Source: Glutamicibacter protophormiae
GTDB lineage: Bacteria > Actinomycetota > Actinomycetes > Actinomycetales > Micrococcaceae
Length of the DNA stretch: 64,000 nt
NCBI RefSeq assembly: GCF_014647495.1
Contig: NZ_BMPH01000002.1
Location: forward strand, 343,156-407,155
Direction of reading: 5' to 3'
Part shown: piece after piece, positions 45,316-54,450 of the stretch
Layout of the letters: each line of letters starts with the position of its first letter
How positions within the stretch are numbered: position 1 is the first letter of the stretch
Translations under genes and position numbers: made by a program
The notes under the pieces: model-generated
Seen by the model: only the letters and a program-made list of their open reading frames with translations
Told to the model about the DNA's origin: nothing
Database searches by the model: none

Positions 45316-45355
45316 CAGCGGCAGCGCTCCGTGGTTATCCGGAGCGCTGCCGCTG
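45316..45355 (-). terminator. Strong stem-loop after the MHS permease
   Basis: 15-bp perfect stem (45316-45330 with 45341-45355), 10-base loop, 24 bases after the permease stop on the minus strand. No T run is seen, but the structure probably ends or attenuates that transcript. Confidence 0.6.
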
Positions 45356-45378
45356 TGGTCGATGCCCTGCGGGTGGGG

Positions 45379-46740
45379 CTACCGAGCTGCCGAGCTGTCG
45401 ACTGAATCGACGGGGCGGGAAGCCGCGGAGTTGTTACGTCCGAGGGTTTCCTTGGATAGCAGCACCGAAACGCCTGCCAGGACGATCAAGATGATGAACC
45501 ACACTGCGATGTTGCTGGTTCCCAGCCCGTTGTCCAGGCCCATCAGCCAAGTCGCCATGAGCGGCGCGGTGCCCGCACCGAGGACCGAACCAAGCTGGAA
45601 CGTCAGGGAGACACCGGTGTAGCGGTCCTGGGTTTCGAACTTTTCGGCCAGGAAAGCGCCAATCGGGCCGTACATCGAAGCCTGGATGATCGGGTTGCCG
45701 ACCATGAACGCCAGAGCGATCAGCCAGAAGCTGCCCGAGTTGAACAGCGCGAACATCGGGAACACCAGGGCGATGGAGATGCCGGCGCCGGCGAGCATGA
45801 CCGGACGGCGTCCAAACCTGTCGGACAGCGCGGCGAAGAACGGGATCGCGAAGATGTGAACGAACGAGGAGGCGGTGAGCAGCATCAGGGCCTGCTGGCG
45901 GTCCACCGCACCGGTCTGAACGACGAAGGGAACCATGAAGATCGCAAGCAGCGCCTGCATAAACAGCGGACCGGCGCAAGCCAGGATGCCGTAGAGCGTG
46001 GACAACGGGTACTTGGTGAGCACGCGGACGATGGGAACACCGGTATGGACTTCTCCGGAGGCCTGAGCGGCCACGAAGTCCGGCGATTCGGTAACGCGGT
46101 AGCGCAGGTACAGGCCGATGATGACAAGCACCGCCGACAGCAGGAACGGAACGCGCCAGCCCCAGGTCATGAAGGCTTCTTCGGGAAGACCGGCAAACAG
46201 GCCCAGGACCAGGGTCGCAAGAACGGAACCGGTTGGGCCGCCGGTGACGGCGATGGAGGCGGCCCATCCGCGCTTGCCCTCGGAAACGTGCTCGGCCGCC
46301 ATCAGCGTGGCACCGGCCCATTCGCCGCCCACGGCCAGGCCTTGGACTACACGCAACAGCACCAGAATGATCGGCGCCGCGATCCCGATGGTCGCGTAGG
46401 TGGGCATGAGGCCGATGACGACCGAGACGACGCCCATCATCATCAAGGTAATGAACAGCATGTTCTTGCGACCGAAGCGATCACCGAAGTGTCCGAAGAG
46501 CACGCCGCCGACGGGGCGGGCAATGTATCCGGCAAGCAGGATGACGAAGGACAAGACCATGCCCAAGGTCGGGTCCATGTCCTTGTCGAAGAAGAGATGG
46601 GGGAAGACCAGGCCGGCGGCCGAACCGTAAAGCAGGAAATCGTAGTATTCAACCGTTGACCCGAGGAAGCTCGACACGAGTGCGCGTCTTGATTCCTTGG
46701 GTGAGCTTGGCGGTTGGGTTTGTACGGAAGTGTGCTCCAT
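45379..46740 (-). CDS. MHS-family (metabolite:H+ symporter) MFS permease
   Basis: 453 residues, 12 helices. The N-terminus SSFLGSTVEYYDFLLYG is typical of the MHS family, which takes up aromatic and carboxylic acids. Loop 2-3 reads GVLFGHFGDRFGRK. ATG at 46740 has GGGAG upstream; the extension to 46800 is rejected. Position and operator site 4 suggest uptake of phenylpropionate, cinnamate or a hydroxylated relative. Confidence 0.88.
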   Translation of the reverse strand: MEHTSVQTQPPSSPKESRRALVSSFLGSTVEYYDFLLYGSAAGLVFPHLFFDKDMDPTLGMVLSFVILLAGYIARPVGGVLFGHFGDRFGRKNMLFITLMMMGVVSVVIGLMPTYATIGIAAPIILVLLRVVQGLAVGGEWAGATLMAAEHVSEGKRGWAASIAVTGGPTGSVLATLVLGLFAGLPEEAFMTWGWRVPFLLSAVLVIIGLYLRYRVTESPDFVAAQASGEVHTGVPIVRVLTKYPLSTLYGILACAGPLFMQALLAIFMVPFVVQTGAVDRQQALMLLTASSFVHIFAIPFFAALSDRFGRRPVMLAGAGISIALVFPMFALFNSGSFWLIALAFMVGNPIIQASMYGPIGAFLAEKFETQDRYTGVSLTFQLGSVLGAGTAPLMATWLMGLDNGLGTSNIAVWFIILIVLAGVSVLLSKETLGRNNSAASRPVDSVDSSAAR

Positions 46741-46845
46741 TGCGAGCTCCCAGGAAGTCGTAGCGAGTAAAGTTGCCTGATGGGTGCCTGCCGCCATCAC
46801 GCTTGGATCAGTGTGAGTTGCCTAACAGCAAGGAATCCATGCGGT

Positions 46846-46862
46846 GTTCCGCCACACGGAAC
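46846..46862. promoter_or_regulatory. Operator-like 17-bp site upstream of the MHS permease (site 4)
   Basis: GTTCCG-CCACA-CGGAAC, a perfect dyad about 105 bases before the permease start, in the gap after the SDR gene. Confidence 0.75.
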
Positions 46863-46897
46863 GATTACGTTTTTCTTTTCCGCAATTCCGAGCCCGC

Positions 46898-47707
46898 CTA
46901 GCCCAGGCGCAAGGCGCCGTCCAGGCGAACTACTTCACCGTTCATCATCTGGTTTGATACCAGATCAACCACCAATTTCCCGTATTCCCCAGGATTTCCG
47001 AGCCGTTGCGGGAAGGGAACCGCATGCCCCAGCTCGGCCTTGGCTTCCTCCGGGAGCACATCCATGAACGGGGTGTCGAACACGCCCGGAGCCACACCCA
47101 GGACGCGGATTTGGTCGCGGGCCAGGTCCCGCGCCGCCGGTAGCACCATCGCGTTGACGCCACCCTTGGACGCCGCATAGGCCACCTGGCCTCGCTGGCC
47201 CTCGAACCCGGCGATGGAGCTGGTCAGCACGATGACTCCCCGCCCGAATCCTTCGAGGGGCTCCTGGCCTTGCAGGGCCTCAGCCGCGAGGCGCAGGACA
47301 TTAAATGACCCGATCAGGTTGGTCTGGATCTGTTCGGTGAAGCTCTCAAGGTCATGGGCCCCATGGCGGTCGGCCGTCTTGCGGACAATGGCGCTGCCGG
47401 CGGCGTTGACCACGGCCCGCAGCCCCTGGGGAGCCTCGGCCGCCACGGCGAGCGCGGCTTTCAGCTGCCCGCTATCCAGCACGTCGACCTTGGCGTACCG
47501 GGCCGAGAGCTCGGCGGCGATGCGCTCGCCGGCTTGCTGGTTGCGCCCGGCGACGACGACTCGGGCGCCTGCCCCGGCGAACGCCTGGGCCGCCGCAGTG
47601 CCCAGCCCGGACGTCGCGCCGACGACCAGCACCCCGGCGTCTTGCCATTGGCCCGGTGACGCGGGACGGATCGAGCCGGACTGGTGATTGCTTGATTCAA
47701 TGTTCAT
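46898..47707 (-). CDS. SDR family oxidoreductase, HSD10-like
   Basis: 269 residues. NAD-binding GATSGLGTAAAQ; catalytic S...YAASK with S in VLTSSIAG; C-terminus GVFDTPFM ... VPFPQRLG ... NGEVVRLDGALRLG. The ending closely recalls type II 3-hydroxyacyl-CoA dehydrogenases (HSD17B10-like). ATG at 47707. It is divergent from the dioxygenase operon, with sites 5 and 6 between. It could act on the propionate side chain as a CoA ester; alternatively it is a second dihydrodiol dehydrogenase. Confidence 0.82.
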   Translation of the reverse strand: MNIESSNHQSGSIRPASPGQWQDAGVLVVGATSGLGTAAAQAFAGAGARVVVAGRNQQAGERIAAELSARYAKVDVLDSGQLKAALAVAAEAPQGLRAVVNAAGSAIVRKTADRHGAHDLESFTEQIQTNLIGSFNVLRLAAEALQGQEPLEGFGRGVIVLTSSIAGFEGQRGQVAYAASKGGVNAMVLPAARDLARDQIRVLGVAPGVFDTPFMDVLPEEAKAELGHAVPFPQRLGNPGEYGKLVVDLVSNQMMNGEVVRLDGALRLG

Positions 47708-47748
47708 GAGGCTATCGTGGCTTTGCCCGCCCAGCCTTTCTCCGGGCT

Positions 47749-47765
47749 GTGCCGGTCTGCGGAAC
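47749..47765. promoter_or_regulatory. Operator-like 17-bp site, SDR/dioxygenase divergent region (site 5)
   Basis: Plus strand GTGCCG-GTCTG-CGGAAC; 42 bases before the SDR start. Confidence 0.65.
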
Positions 47766-47803
47766 GCAGAATTGATGGGGGAGGCATCTTGACAGGAGGA
47801 TGC

Positions 47804-47820
47804 GTGTTGTGGTTCGGAAC
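47804..47820. promoter_or_regulatory. Operator-like 17-bp site, SDR/dioxygenase divergent region (site 6)
   Basis: Plus strand GTGTTG-TGGTT-CGGAAC. Its reverse matches site 1 at 15 of 17 positions. It lies 100 bases before the dioxygenase alpha start, just downstream of a TTGACA at 47789. Confidence 0.65.
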
Positions 47821-47919
47821 ACGGGGTGGTTTCCAAATCACATCCATGGCTGAATAATTCGTAAGCATCCGCCGCCCCGGCGGAGACTCCCTTAGTAGCA
47901 CCGAGCAAGGACGGTTCAG

Positions 47920-49272
47920 ATGAGCGACTGCACCTCTCACACCAGTGAAGCCAACGCCTCGATCGGCAGGATGAGCCGCCCCGAGGCATTTACGCAGAAT
48001 ATTGACGTTTCCACCCTCGTGGATTCCGACGGCGGCCTGATTGACCGGTCGATCTACACCGAAACCTCGATCTATGCGCAGGAACAGCGTCGAATTTTCG
48101 CGCGCAGCTGGCTGTTCTTGGCTCACACATCGCAGTTCAAGAAGCCCGGGGATTTCTTCACCACGTTCATGGGCGAAGATCCGATCATCGTCACCATGGA
48201 CAAGACCAAGACGATTCGCGCCTACCTGAACTCGTGCCGCCACCGCGGCGTGCGCCTGTGCCGTGCGGATGCCGGTGCCACCAAGATGTTTACCTGCACC
48301 TACCACGGCTGGTCCTTTGACCTGGCCGGCGCGCTGCAGTCGGTGCCCAACGAGAAGGCCTACCCGGAAGACTTCGACAGGAAGCAGTGGGGCCTGATCG
48401 AGGTGCCGAACGTCCAGTCCTACAAGGGCCTGATTTTCGGCAACTGGGACAAGGACGCGCAGTCGCTGGAGGAGAACCTTGGCGACATGCGCTACTACAT
48501 GGACGCGATGCTGGACCGCGACCCCGAAGGCACCGAGGTCATGGGCGGCGTCATGAAGTGGACCCTGGAAGGCAACTGGAAGCTGGCTGCCGAACAGTTC
48601 GCCACCGACTGGTACCACGTGAACATGTCCCACGCTTCGGCCCTGATGGTGCTCTCGCCGACAGGCCGCGGCCCCAAAGCGGAAATCGCAGCCACTCCCG
48701 GACGCCAGTTCGGCTCGGAGAACGGCCACGGCGCCGGATTCCCCACCCACCCGAAATCCCGATTCGATGCGCGTCCGGTGCATGAATACTACGACTACGA
48801 GGCACTGCGTGAGCGGCTGGGCGACGCAGCGGTGGAAGGTCCCATGACCACGGGCCACGCCACCGTGTTCCCGAACTTCTCCTACCTGCCGGTCAACGGA
48901 TCCATCCGCGTCTGGCACCCCAAGGGGCCGGACAAGATGGAGGTCTGGGCCTGGGTCCTGGTCGACAAGTCCATGCCCGACGAGGTCAAGGACGCCCAGC
49001 GCCTCTACAACCTGAGGACCTTCGGGCCCTCGGGCATCTTCGAAGCCGACGACGGCGAGAACTGGAGCGAAATCCAGGCCATCTCCCACGGCTTCGTCAC
49101 GAACAATGTCCCGCTGAACTTCCAAATGGGGATCGGTTCGGAACGCAATGACGGTACGTACCCGGGCCAGACCAGCGAGCTCTACTCAGACGCTGCCGGC
49201 CGCGCCTTCTACCGCCACTGGAGCAAGCAAATGAACACCCCCGCCTGGCACGAAAGGACTGAGCAGGCATGA
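47920..49272 (+). CDS. Aromatic-ring-hydroxylating dioxygenase alpha subunit (HcaE/BphA-like)
   Basis: 450 residues. Catalytic subunit of a three-component dioxygenase that adds O2 to an aromatic ring to give a cis-dihydrodiol. Rieske ligands CRHRG and CTYHGW lie near residues 105-130. The mononuclear iron site shows DWYHVNMSH (two His), with the bridging Asp in the same helix. The whole gene set points to 3-phenylpropionate/cinnamate as substrate, but the pocket cannot be read with certainty. Its stop overlaps the ferredoxin start (ATGA). Confidence 0.92.
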   Translation: MSDCTSHTSEANASIGRMSRPEAFTQNIDVSTLVDSDGGLIDRSIYTETSIYAQEQRRIFARSWLFLAHTSQFKKPGDFFTTFMGEDPIIVTMDKTKTIRAYLNSCRHRGVRLCRADAGATKMFTCTYHGWSFDLAGALQSVPNEKAYPEDFDRKQWGLIEVPNVQSYKGLIFGNWDKDAQSLEENLGDMRYYMDAMLDRDPEGTEVMGGVMKWTLEGNWKLAAEQFATDWYHVNMSHASALMVLSPTGRGPKAEIAATPGRQFGSENGHGAGFPTHPKSRFDARPVHEYYDYEALRERLGDAAVEGPMTTGHATVFPNFSYLPVNGSIRVWHPKGPDKMEVWAWVLVDKSMPDEVKDAQRLYNLRTFGPSGIFEADDGENWSEIQAISHGFVTNNVPLNFQMGIGSERNDGTYPGQTSELYSDAAGRAFYRHWSKQMNTPAWHERTEQA

Positions 49273-49619
49273 TCAATCCAATTAACATCGGCAGCATCGA
49301 CGATATCGACGAGGGCGAAGCCAAGGTTATTCCGAGTGACGAAACCGGCACCGGAGAAGACATCGCGGTGTTCCATGCGGAAGACGGCAACTTCTACGCC
49401 CTGAACGACAACTGCACCCATGAGACGGCTTCCCTGGCCGACGGATGGATCGAAGGCACCGAGGTCGAGTGCCCGATCCATGCCGCCAAGTTCTGCCTGA
49501 AGAAGGGTACCGCCCTGTGCATGCCCGCCACCCAGGACGCGCGCACCCACAAGGTCGAGGTCTCCGGAAACGACCTGCTGCTCTACCCGAACGTACCGGC
49601 CGAGCCGGTTGAGGCGTAG
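49269..49619 (+). CDS. Rieske ferredoxin of the dioxygenase (HcaC-like)
   Basis: 116 residues. Passes electrons from the reductase to the dioxygenase. Cluster ligands CTHE and CPIHAAKF. Start overlaps the alpha-subunit gene. It is a close paralogue of the ferredoxin at 19080. Confidence 0.93.
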   Translation: MINPINIGSIDDIDEGEAKVIPSDETGTGEDIAVFHAEDGNFYALNDNCTHETASLADGWIEGTEVECPIHAAKFCLKKGTALCMPATQDARTHKVEVSGNDLLLYPNVPAEPVEA

Positions 49620-49628
49620 GGGAGCACC

Positions 49629-50843
49629 ATGGCACTTGCATCCGTAGTGATCGCCGGCGGCGGCATGGCCGGCTTCACCGCCGCCAAAAGCCTGCGCGCC
49701 AAGGGTTTTGCCGGGAAGCTGACCATTGTCGATCCCGAGGGCATCCCGTACGACCGTCCGCCGCTGAGCAAGGACTACCTGCTGGGCCACCGCGACGCAG
49801 AGCAGATCCAGCTCATCGACGCCGGCTGGTTCGCCGATCAGGACATCGAGGTCATCGAGTCCAAGGTTGTCGACCTGGATCCCGAGGCGCCGGCCGTCAC
49901 GCTGGCCGACGGAACCGTGCTGCACGCGGACAAGGTCGTGCTGGCTACTGGCGGCACCGCCCGCCGGCTCCCCATTCCCGGCGGCCAGCTGCCGACGGTT
50001 CTGGAATTGCGCACCAAGCAGGACGCCGATCACCTGCGACAGGTGTTGCAGCCCGGAATCCGGTTGGCGATCATCGGAGCCGGCCTGATCGGCGCCGAGG
50101 TTGCCTCTTCTGCGCTGAGCTTCGGCGCCAGCGTGACCCTGATTGATCCGGTGGATCCGCCGCTGGTTCCTGCCGTGGGCGAGGTGCTGGCCCGCCGGCT
50201 GCATCAGATGCACGTGGCGAACGGCGTGAAGCTGGTGACCGGAATCCCCACGGAGATCTCCGTGGATGCGTCGGGACAGCATGCCATCACCCTGGCTGAC
50301 GGCTCCTCGATCCTGGCCGACGTGGTGCTGGTGGGCATCGGCATCGTCGCCGACACCGCTCTGGCCGCCGCCTCGGGGCTGGATACTGACAACGGCATCC
50401 TGGTCGACGAATCGCAGCGCACCAGCCACCCGAACGTCTACGCGATCGGCGACACCGCCCGCACGCGTTTGTCGGACGGCACGCTGCTGCGCCGCGCGGA
50501 GCACTGGGAACATGCGATGAACACCGGTGAAACCGTTGCCGCGGCCTTGCTGGAGGCGCAGCTTCCGACCCACGGCGCCTCCTGGTTCTGGTCCGATCGC
50601 CACGGCGTCCATGTCGAGGGTGTCGGCTCGATGCTGGGCGACGGAACCTTGGTCACGCGCGAACTCGACGGGATTCCCGTGGCCGCATTCCGCGTGACGG
50701 ATGAAGGCCTGCTGGCCGGCTGCGCCGCCATCGACGGGGGACTGCTGGTCCGCGCCGCACGCCGGATCATTGACAAGAACAAACCGGTCAACGTCGAGCA
50801 GCTGGCTGATCCGACGATCGACCTGAAGAAACTCGCACGCTAG
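49629..50843 (+). CDS. Ferredoxin reductase of the dioxygenase (HcaD-like)
   Basis: 404 residues. FAD motif VIAGGGMAGFTAAKSL, family signature YDRPPLSKDYLLG, NAD motif IIGAGLIGAEVASSA, second FAD site VYAIGDTA. GGGGAG lies before ATG 49629. It is a paralogue of the reductase at 19398. Confidence 0.93.
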   Translation: MALASVVIAGGGMAGFTAAKSLRAKGFAGKLTIVDPEGIPYDRPPLSKDYLLGHRDAEQIQLIDAGWFADQDIEVIESKVVDLDPEAPAVTLADGTVLHADKVVLATGGTARRLPIPGGQLPTVLELRTKQDADHLRQVLQPGIRLAIIGAGLIGAEVASSALSFGASVTLIDPVDPPLVPAVGEVLARRLHQMHVANGVKLVTGIPTEISVDASGQHAITLADGSSILADVVLVGIGIVADTALAAASGLDTDNGILVDESQRTSHPNVYAIGDTARTRLSDGTLLRRAEHWEHAMNTGETVAAALLEAQLPTHGASWFWSDRHGVHVEGVGSMLGDGTLVTRELDGIPVAAFRVTDEGLLAGCAAIDGGLLVRAARRIIDKNKPVNVEQLADPTIDLKKLAR

Positions 50844-50855
50844 GAGGAAATCGAC

Positions 50856-51392
50856 ATGACCGAAGAAGTAGTCGTCGACCAGTTGGTGGACGCCGAGCTG
50901 GCCTATAAGATCCAGCAGTTTTACTTCCGCGAAGCCGAGATGCTCGATGACGGGCATTTCGCTGACTGGTTGGAGATCTTCGAAGAAGACCTGTTCTACT
51001 TCGCACCGCTGCGCACGAACCGGCTGCGCCGTCAGGCGGCACTGTCTATCGGGCGGGAAGGCGAAGCAGCGTATTTCGACGAGACCAAGGAGTCGCTGGC
51101 CTGGCGCATCCGCCGCTACGACTCGGGAATGGCCTGGGCCGAAGATCCGCCCAGCCGCACCCGCCATCTGATCTCGAACGTGACCGCGCGCTGGGCTAGC
51201 CCCACCGAGCTGCGCGTGCGCAGCGCGTTCCTGGTGTACCGCAACCGTCTGCAGACCGAAACCGACATTTATTCGGGCGGCCGGACTGACATCATCAGGG
51301 TGCGCGAGGACGGAAGCTTCGGCGTCGCCCGTCGCGAGATCCTCTTCGACATCAACGTGCTGATGGCGAAGAACCTGAGCACGTTCTTCTAG
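50856..51392 (+). CDS. Aromatic-ring-hydroxylating dioxygenase beta subunit (HcaF-like)
   Basis: 178 residues with the NTF2-like fold. Structural partner of the alpha subunit. Typical pattern: FYFREAEMLDDGHFADWLEIFEED, RHLISNV, FLVYRNR and GRRTDI-like GGRTDIIRV. AGGAGG lies before ATG 50856. Confidence 0.93.
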   Translation: MTEEVVVDQLVDAELAYKIQQFYFREAEMLDDGHFADWLEIFEEDLFYFAPLRTNRLRRQAALSIGREGEAAYFDETKESLAWRIRRYDSGMAWAEDPPSRTRHLISNVTARWASPTELRVRSAFLVYRNRLQTETDIYSGGRTDIIRVREDGSFGVARREILFDINVLMAKNLSTFF

Positions 51393-51431
51393 ACAACCCT
51401 ACGATTCTCGCATCACGAGGAGTTACCACAC

Positions 51432-52286
51432 ATGAGCACCATTGCTGAAGCGGCCGGATGGCTGACCGGAGATGTTGCCCTGATTACCGGCGGCGGGTCC
51501 GGCATCGGGCGCGCCGTGGCCGAACGGTTCCTGGCCGAGGGCGCCAAGGTGGCGATCATCGGTCGCGATCAAGGCAAACTCGACGCGGTGCGGGAAGCCA
51601 GCGGGAAGCCGGAGTCGATGCTGGCCATCGCTGCGGACGTCCGCGATTCTGCTGCTCTGCATAAGGCCGTCCGGCAGACGGTGGAGCACTTCGGCAAGCT
51701 GGACATCCTGGTGCCCAACGCGGGGATCTGGGATTTCAACAGGTCGGTGACCAAGCTTAACGGAGAGCAGCTGGCGGCATCTTTTGACGAGCTGTTCTCC
51801 ATCAACGTCAAGGGCTACCTGCTGACTGTGGAAGCGGCATGGCGTGAGCTGGTCGCCAGCGGTGGAAACATCGTGATGACGCTGTCCAATGCGTCGTTCT
51901 ACACCGCGGGCGGCGGACCGGTTTACACGGCGAGCAAGTTCGCGGCACGCGGACTGGTGAACCAGTTCGCCTATGAACTGGCGCCCAAGGTCAGGGTCAA
52001 CGGCGTGGCGGTGGGCGGCATGAATACCGACCTGCGCGGGCCTGAATCCATTGGATTGGCGGAGCGCTCCATCGGCGACTCGTTCGCGCGTTCCACCATC
52101 ACGGGGAACAACCCGCTGATTCCGCTACATGATGCCTCGGTGGATCCTGTGGATTTCACCGGTTCGTACGTGCTGCTGGCCTCAAAGCGAAATTCCGGGA
52201 ACATTACCGGTCAGATCATTAACGCCGATGGAGGCATTGGGATTCGAGGCTTTGGCGACAAGGCCGCAGGAGGAGACTCACTGTGA
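51432..52286 (+). CDS. hcaB: cis-dihydrodiol dehydrogenase (HcaB/BphB-like SDR)
   Basis: 284 residues. Oxidises the cis-dihydrodiol to the catechol with NAD+. TGGGSGIGRA at the N-terminus, VPNAGIWDF (the W/D variant usual in BphB and HcaB), catalytic Ser in TLSNASFY and YTASK. Its product would be 2,3-dihydroxyphenylpropionate, the substrate of MhpB. GAGGAG precedes ATG 51432. The stop overlaps the next GTG. Confidence 0.85.
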   Translation: MSTIAEAAGWLTGDVALITGGGSGIGRAVAERFLAEGAKVAIIGRDQGKLDAVREASGKPESMLAIAADVRDSAALHKAVRQTVEHFGKLDILVPNAGIWDFNRSVTKLNGEQLAASFDELFSINVKGYLLTVEAAWRELVASGGNIVMTLSNASFYTAGGGPVYTASKFAARGLVNQFAYELAPKVRVNGVAVGGMNTDLRGPESIGLAERSIGDSFARSTITGNNPLIPLHDASVDPVDFTGSYVLLASKRNSGNITGQIINADGGIGIRGFGDKAAGGDSL

Positions 52287-53857
52287 AAGACATTAATCTG
52301 AACGCTGCCGCGGGCGTTGCCCGCCAGGCGAAATTTTTTCCCGACGAGGAAGCGATCGTCTACGGTCAAAAGACTTGGACCTACGCCCAGCTGGAAGCCG
52401 ATGTCAGATCGCTGGCGCAGACCCTGCTCAATGAGGGCACAAAGCCTGGGGACCGCGTTGCGTACCTGGGCCTGAACAGCTTCAGCTTCATCGAAACGAT
52501 GCTGGCCAGCTGGTGGATTGGCGCGGTCTTCGAACCGCTGAATTTCCGCCTCGCGCCGCTGGAAGTCCGAGATCTCCTGCAACGTTCACGGCCGGTCCTG
52601 CTGCTGGTGGAACCCACCCACCAGAGCGTGATCGATCAGATTCCGGAGCTTGAAACAACGATCGGGCTGACCAAGCTGGTCATGATCGATACGGACGAAG
52701 AAGTGCCGGCCCCCGCCGGGCTTCCGCTTTATTATGCCCGCCTGAGCGAGACCAGAGCCGGCGAGTCGGAGATCTCTCTGGGCGCTCCGGTGGACAGCTT
52801 CGACGAAGATCTGGGCATCCTCATGTTCACTTCGGGAACCACTGGTATGCCCAAAGGCGTGCAGATTACCCACGGCAACATTTGGTGGAACTCGGTCAAC
52901 GTCGATTCGCTGGTCGATACCCGCCGTGGCGACACTAACCTAGCTGTGGCTCCCCTGTTCCACATCGGCGGCCTGAACGCCCTAACTATCCGCAGCATCG
53001 TGCGCGGCGGGCGCACGGTGATCCGCCGCAACTTCGATCCTCGCCAGGTCCTGCTTGACATTGAGAAGTACTCGGTCAGCCAGGCATTCCTGGTTCCGGC
53101 GATGCTGGCCGCCATGCAACAGACAGAAGAGTTCGGACACGTAGATATCTCCTCGCTGCGAGCGCTGATTTGCGCCGGAGCTCCGGTGCCTCCGATTCTG
53201 CTGGCTCAGTACAAAGCCAAGGACGTGGACGTGCAACAGGCGTGGGGCCTGACCGAGACGTCGCCGTTCGCGACCTATCTTCCGCGGGAGCTGACCCACA
53301 AGAAGCCAGGATCCTGCGGTCTTCCGATGCCTTACACCGAGGTACGCATCGTCGACCCGGTGACCATGCAGGATGTGGAAAAGGACGGGCAGACCGGTGA
53401 AATGCTGGTTCGCGGTCCCAACGTGACGTCCGGTTACTGGGAGAACCCGGAAGCGACCTCCGGAGCATTCCACGAAGGCTGGTTCCGCTCCGGCGACATC
53501 GGGTACCGCGATAGCGATGGTTACCTCTACATTGTCGACCGGCTGAAGGACATGATCATTTCCGGGGGCGAAAACATCTATCCGGCGGAAGTCGAACGAG
53601 CGCTGTCCGGCTTCCCGGGACTCACAGATGTGGCCGTAGTGGGCGTTGAAGATGAAAAGTGGGGCGAACGCGTCGTTGCGGTGGTCAGTTGTAAGCCCGG
53701 GGTCAACCCTACAGTCGAGGAACTCCGGGATTACGCAGAGTCGCATCTGGCTCGTTTCAAGTTGCCCAAGGACCTCGTGATGACCACGGAAGTTCCGAGA
53801 AACGGAGCAGGTAAGCTGGATAAACTGGCCATTCGTTCCCTCGCGAGCCAAAGGTAG
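52283..53857 (+). CDS. Acyl-CoA synthetase (AMP-binding)
   Basis: 524 residues, ANL superfamily. P-loop MFTSGTTGMPKG, A5 region QQAWGLTET, A7/A8 SGDIGYRDSDGYLYIVDRLKDMIISGG, and the A10 lysine in PRNGAGKLDK, so it should be active. GTG at 52283 overlaps the hcaB stop. The substrate may be cinnamate, phenylpropionate or a ring-cleavage acid; a CoA ligase is not needed in the classical hca/mhp route. Confidence 0.88.
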   Translation: MKDINLNAAAGVARQAKFFPDEEAIVYGQKTWTYAQLEADVRSLAQTLLNEGTKPGDRVAYLGLNSFSFIETMLASWWIGAVFEPLNFRLAPLEVRDLLQRSRPVLLLVEPTHQSVIDQIPELETTIGLTKLVMIDTDEEVPAPAGLPLYYARLSETRAGESEISLGAPVDSFDEDLGILMFTSGTTGMPKGVQITHGNIWWNSVNVDSLVDTRRGDTNLAVAPLFHIGGLNALTIRSIVRGGRTVIRRNFDPRQVLLDIEKYSVSQAFLVPAMLAAMQQTEEFGHVDISSLRALICAGAPVPPILLAQYKAKDVDVQQAWGLTETSPFATYLPRELTHKKPGSCGLPMPYTEVRIVDPVTMQDVEKDGQTGEMLVRGPNVTSGYWENPEATSGAFHEGWFRSGDIGYRDSDGYLYIVDRLKDMIISGGENIYPAEVERALSGFPGLTDVAVVGVEDEKWGERVVAVVSCKPGVNPTVEELRDYAESHLARFKLPKDLVMTTEVPRNGAGKLDKLAIRSLASQR

Positions 53858-53864
53858 GCACATC

Positions 53865-54335
53865 ATGCATGACCACGATTTTGACGAAATTGAACTTCTC
53901 AAATGGCCCAAACCGCTACCTGCGGCGTGGCGGCTAGAGGAAGCAGAACCTGCCGCAGATTTTGCACTGGCATTCAACGTCACCGAATCCGGCGAATCCC
54001 GCGGGTGCTGCCAATCCGTGTTGGCCGGTCGCAGCGAGCTCCGCGATGCCTACCCGGTATCGGCCCATGACCAGGTAATTTCCGTTTCGGATGATGCCGC
54101 GGCCGGAAGCATCCAGCTCGTGGCCGAGGAATTGATGCGTCGCGACCGTGAATGCCGCAGGTTGGTCATCGCCGCTGCCGAAGGCGACGTGCAGGAAATC
54201 GCCCGGGCCGAACAGGCTGGTTTTCGCTACGTGATTGACGTCGATCTCTGGGACCGATCGGTAAGCTTGCTCGTCGCGGAACCAATGTGGGTTCTGGAGG
54301 AGTCGCGCAATATTGATGTGGTCCCTACGACCTAG
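53865..54335 (+). CDS. Hypothetical protein, GNAT-like C-terminus
   Basis: 156 residues. The C-terminal half (LVAEELMRRDRECRRLVIAA ... ARAEQAGFRYVIDVDL) recalls the end of GNAT acetyltransferases (helix, then GF and strand). The N-terminal half is not recognised. ATG lies 8 bases after the acyl-CoA synthetase stop, so it is the last gene of the dioxygenase operon. Function unknown. Confidence 0.55.
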   Translation: MHDHDFDEIELLKWPKPLPAAWRLEEAEPAADFALAFNVTESGESRGCCQSVLAGRSELRDAYPVSAHDQVISVSDDAAAGSIQLVAEELMRRDRECRRLVIAAAEGDVQEIARAEQAGFRYVIDVDLWDRSVSLLVAEPMWVLEESRNIDVVPTT

Positions 54336-54379
54336 CGGGTACTTCAGGCGTGGACCGGGGCGCTTCCTGGTCATGGAAG

Positions 54380-54411
54380 AAGATGGCGGAGCCCAACGGT
54401 TCCGCCATCTT
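54380..54411 (+). terminator. Rho-independent terminator of the dioxygenase operon
   Basis: 11-bp perfect stem (54380-54390 with 54401-54411), extendable to 14 with a G-U pair, followed by T residues. Confidence 0.85.
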
Positions 54412-54450
54412 TTGCCGTTCTTCCGGATGTTTTATTGAATTCTTCGATGC

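Noticed and set aside
49209..51167. 652-residue open frame on the minus strand
   Set aside because: It is antisense to the ferredoxin, reductase and beta-subunit genes, has no family motif, and is the usual mirror frame of GC-rich coding DNA. The same holds for long minus frames at 30077-31666, 19011-20348 and 47704-49125.
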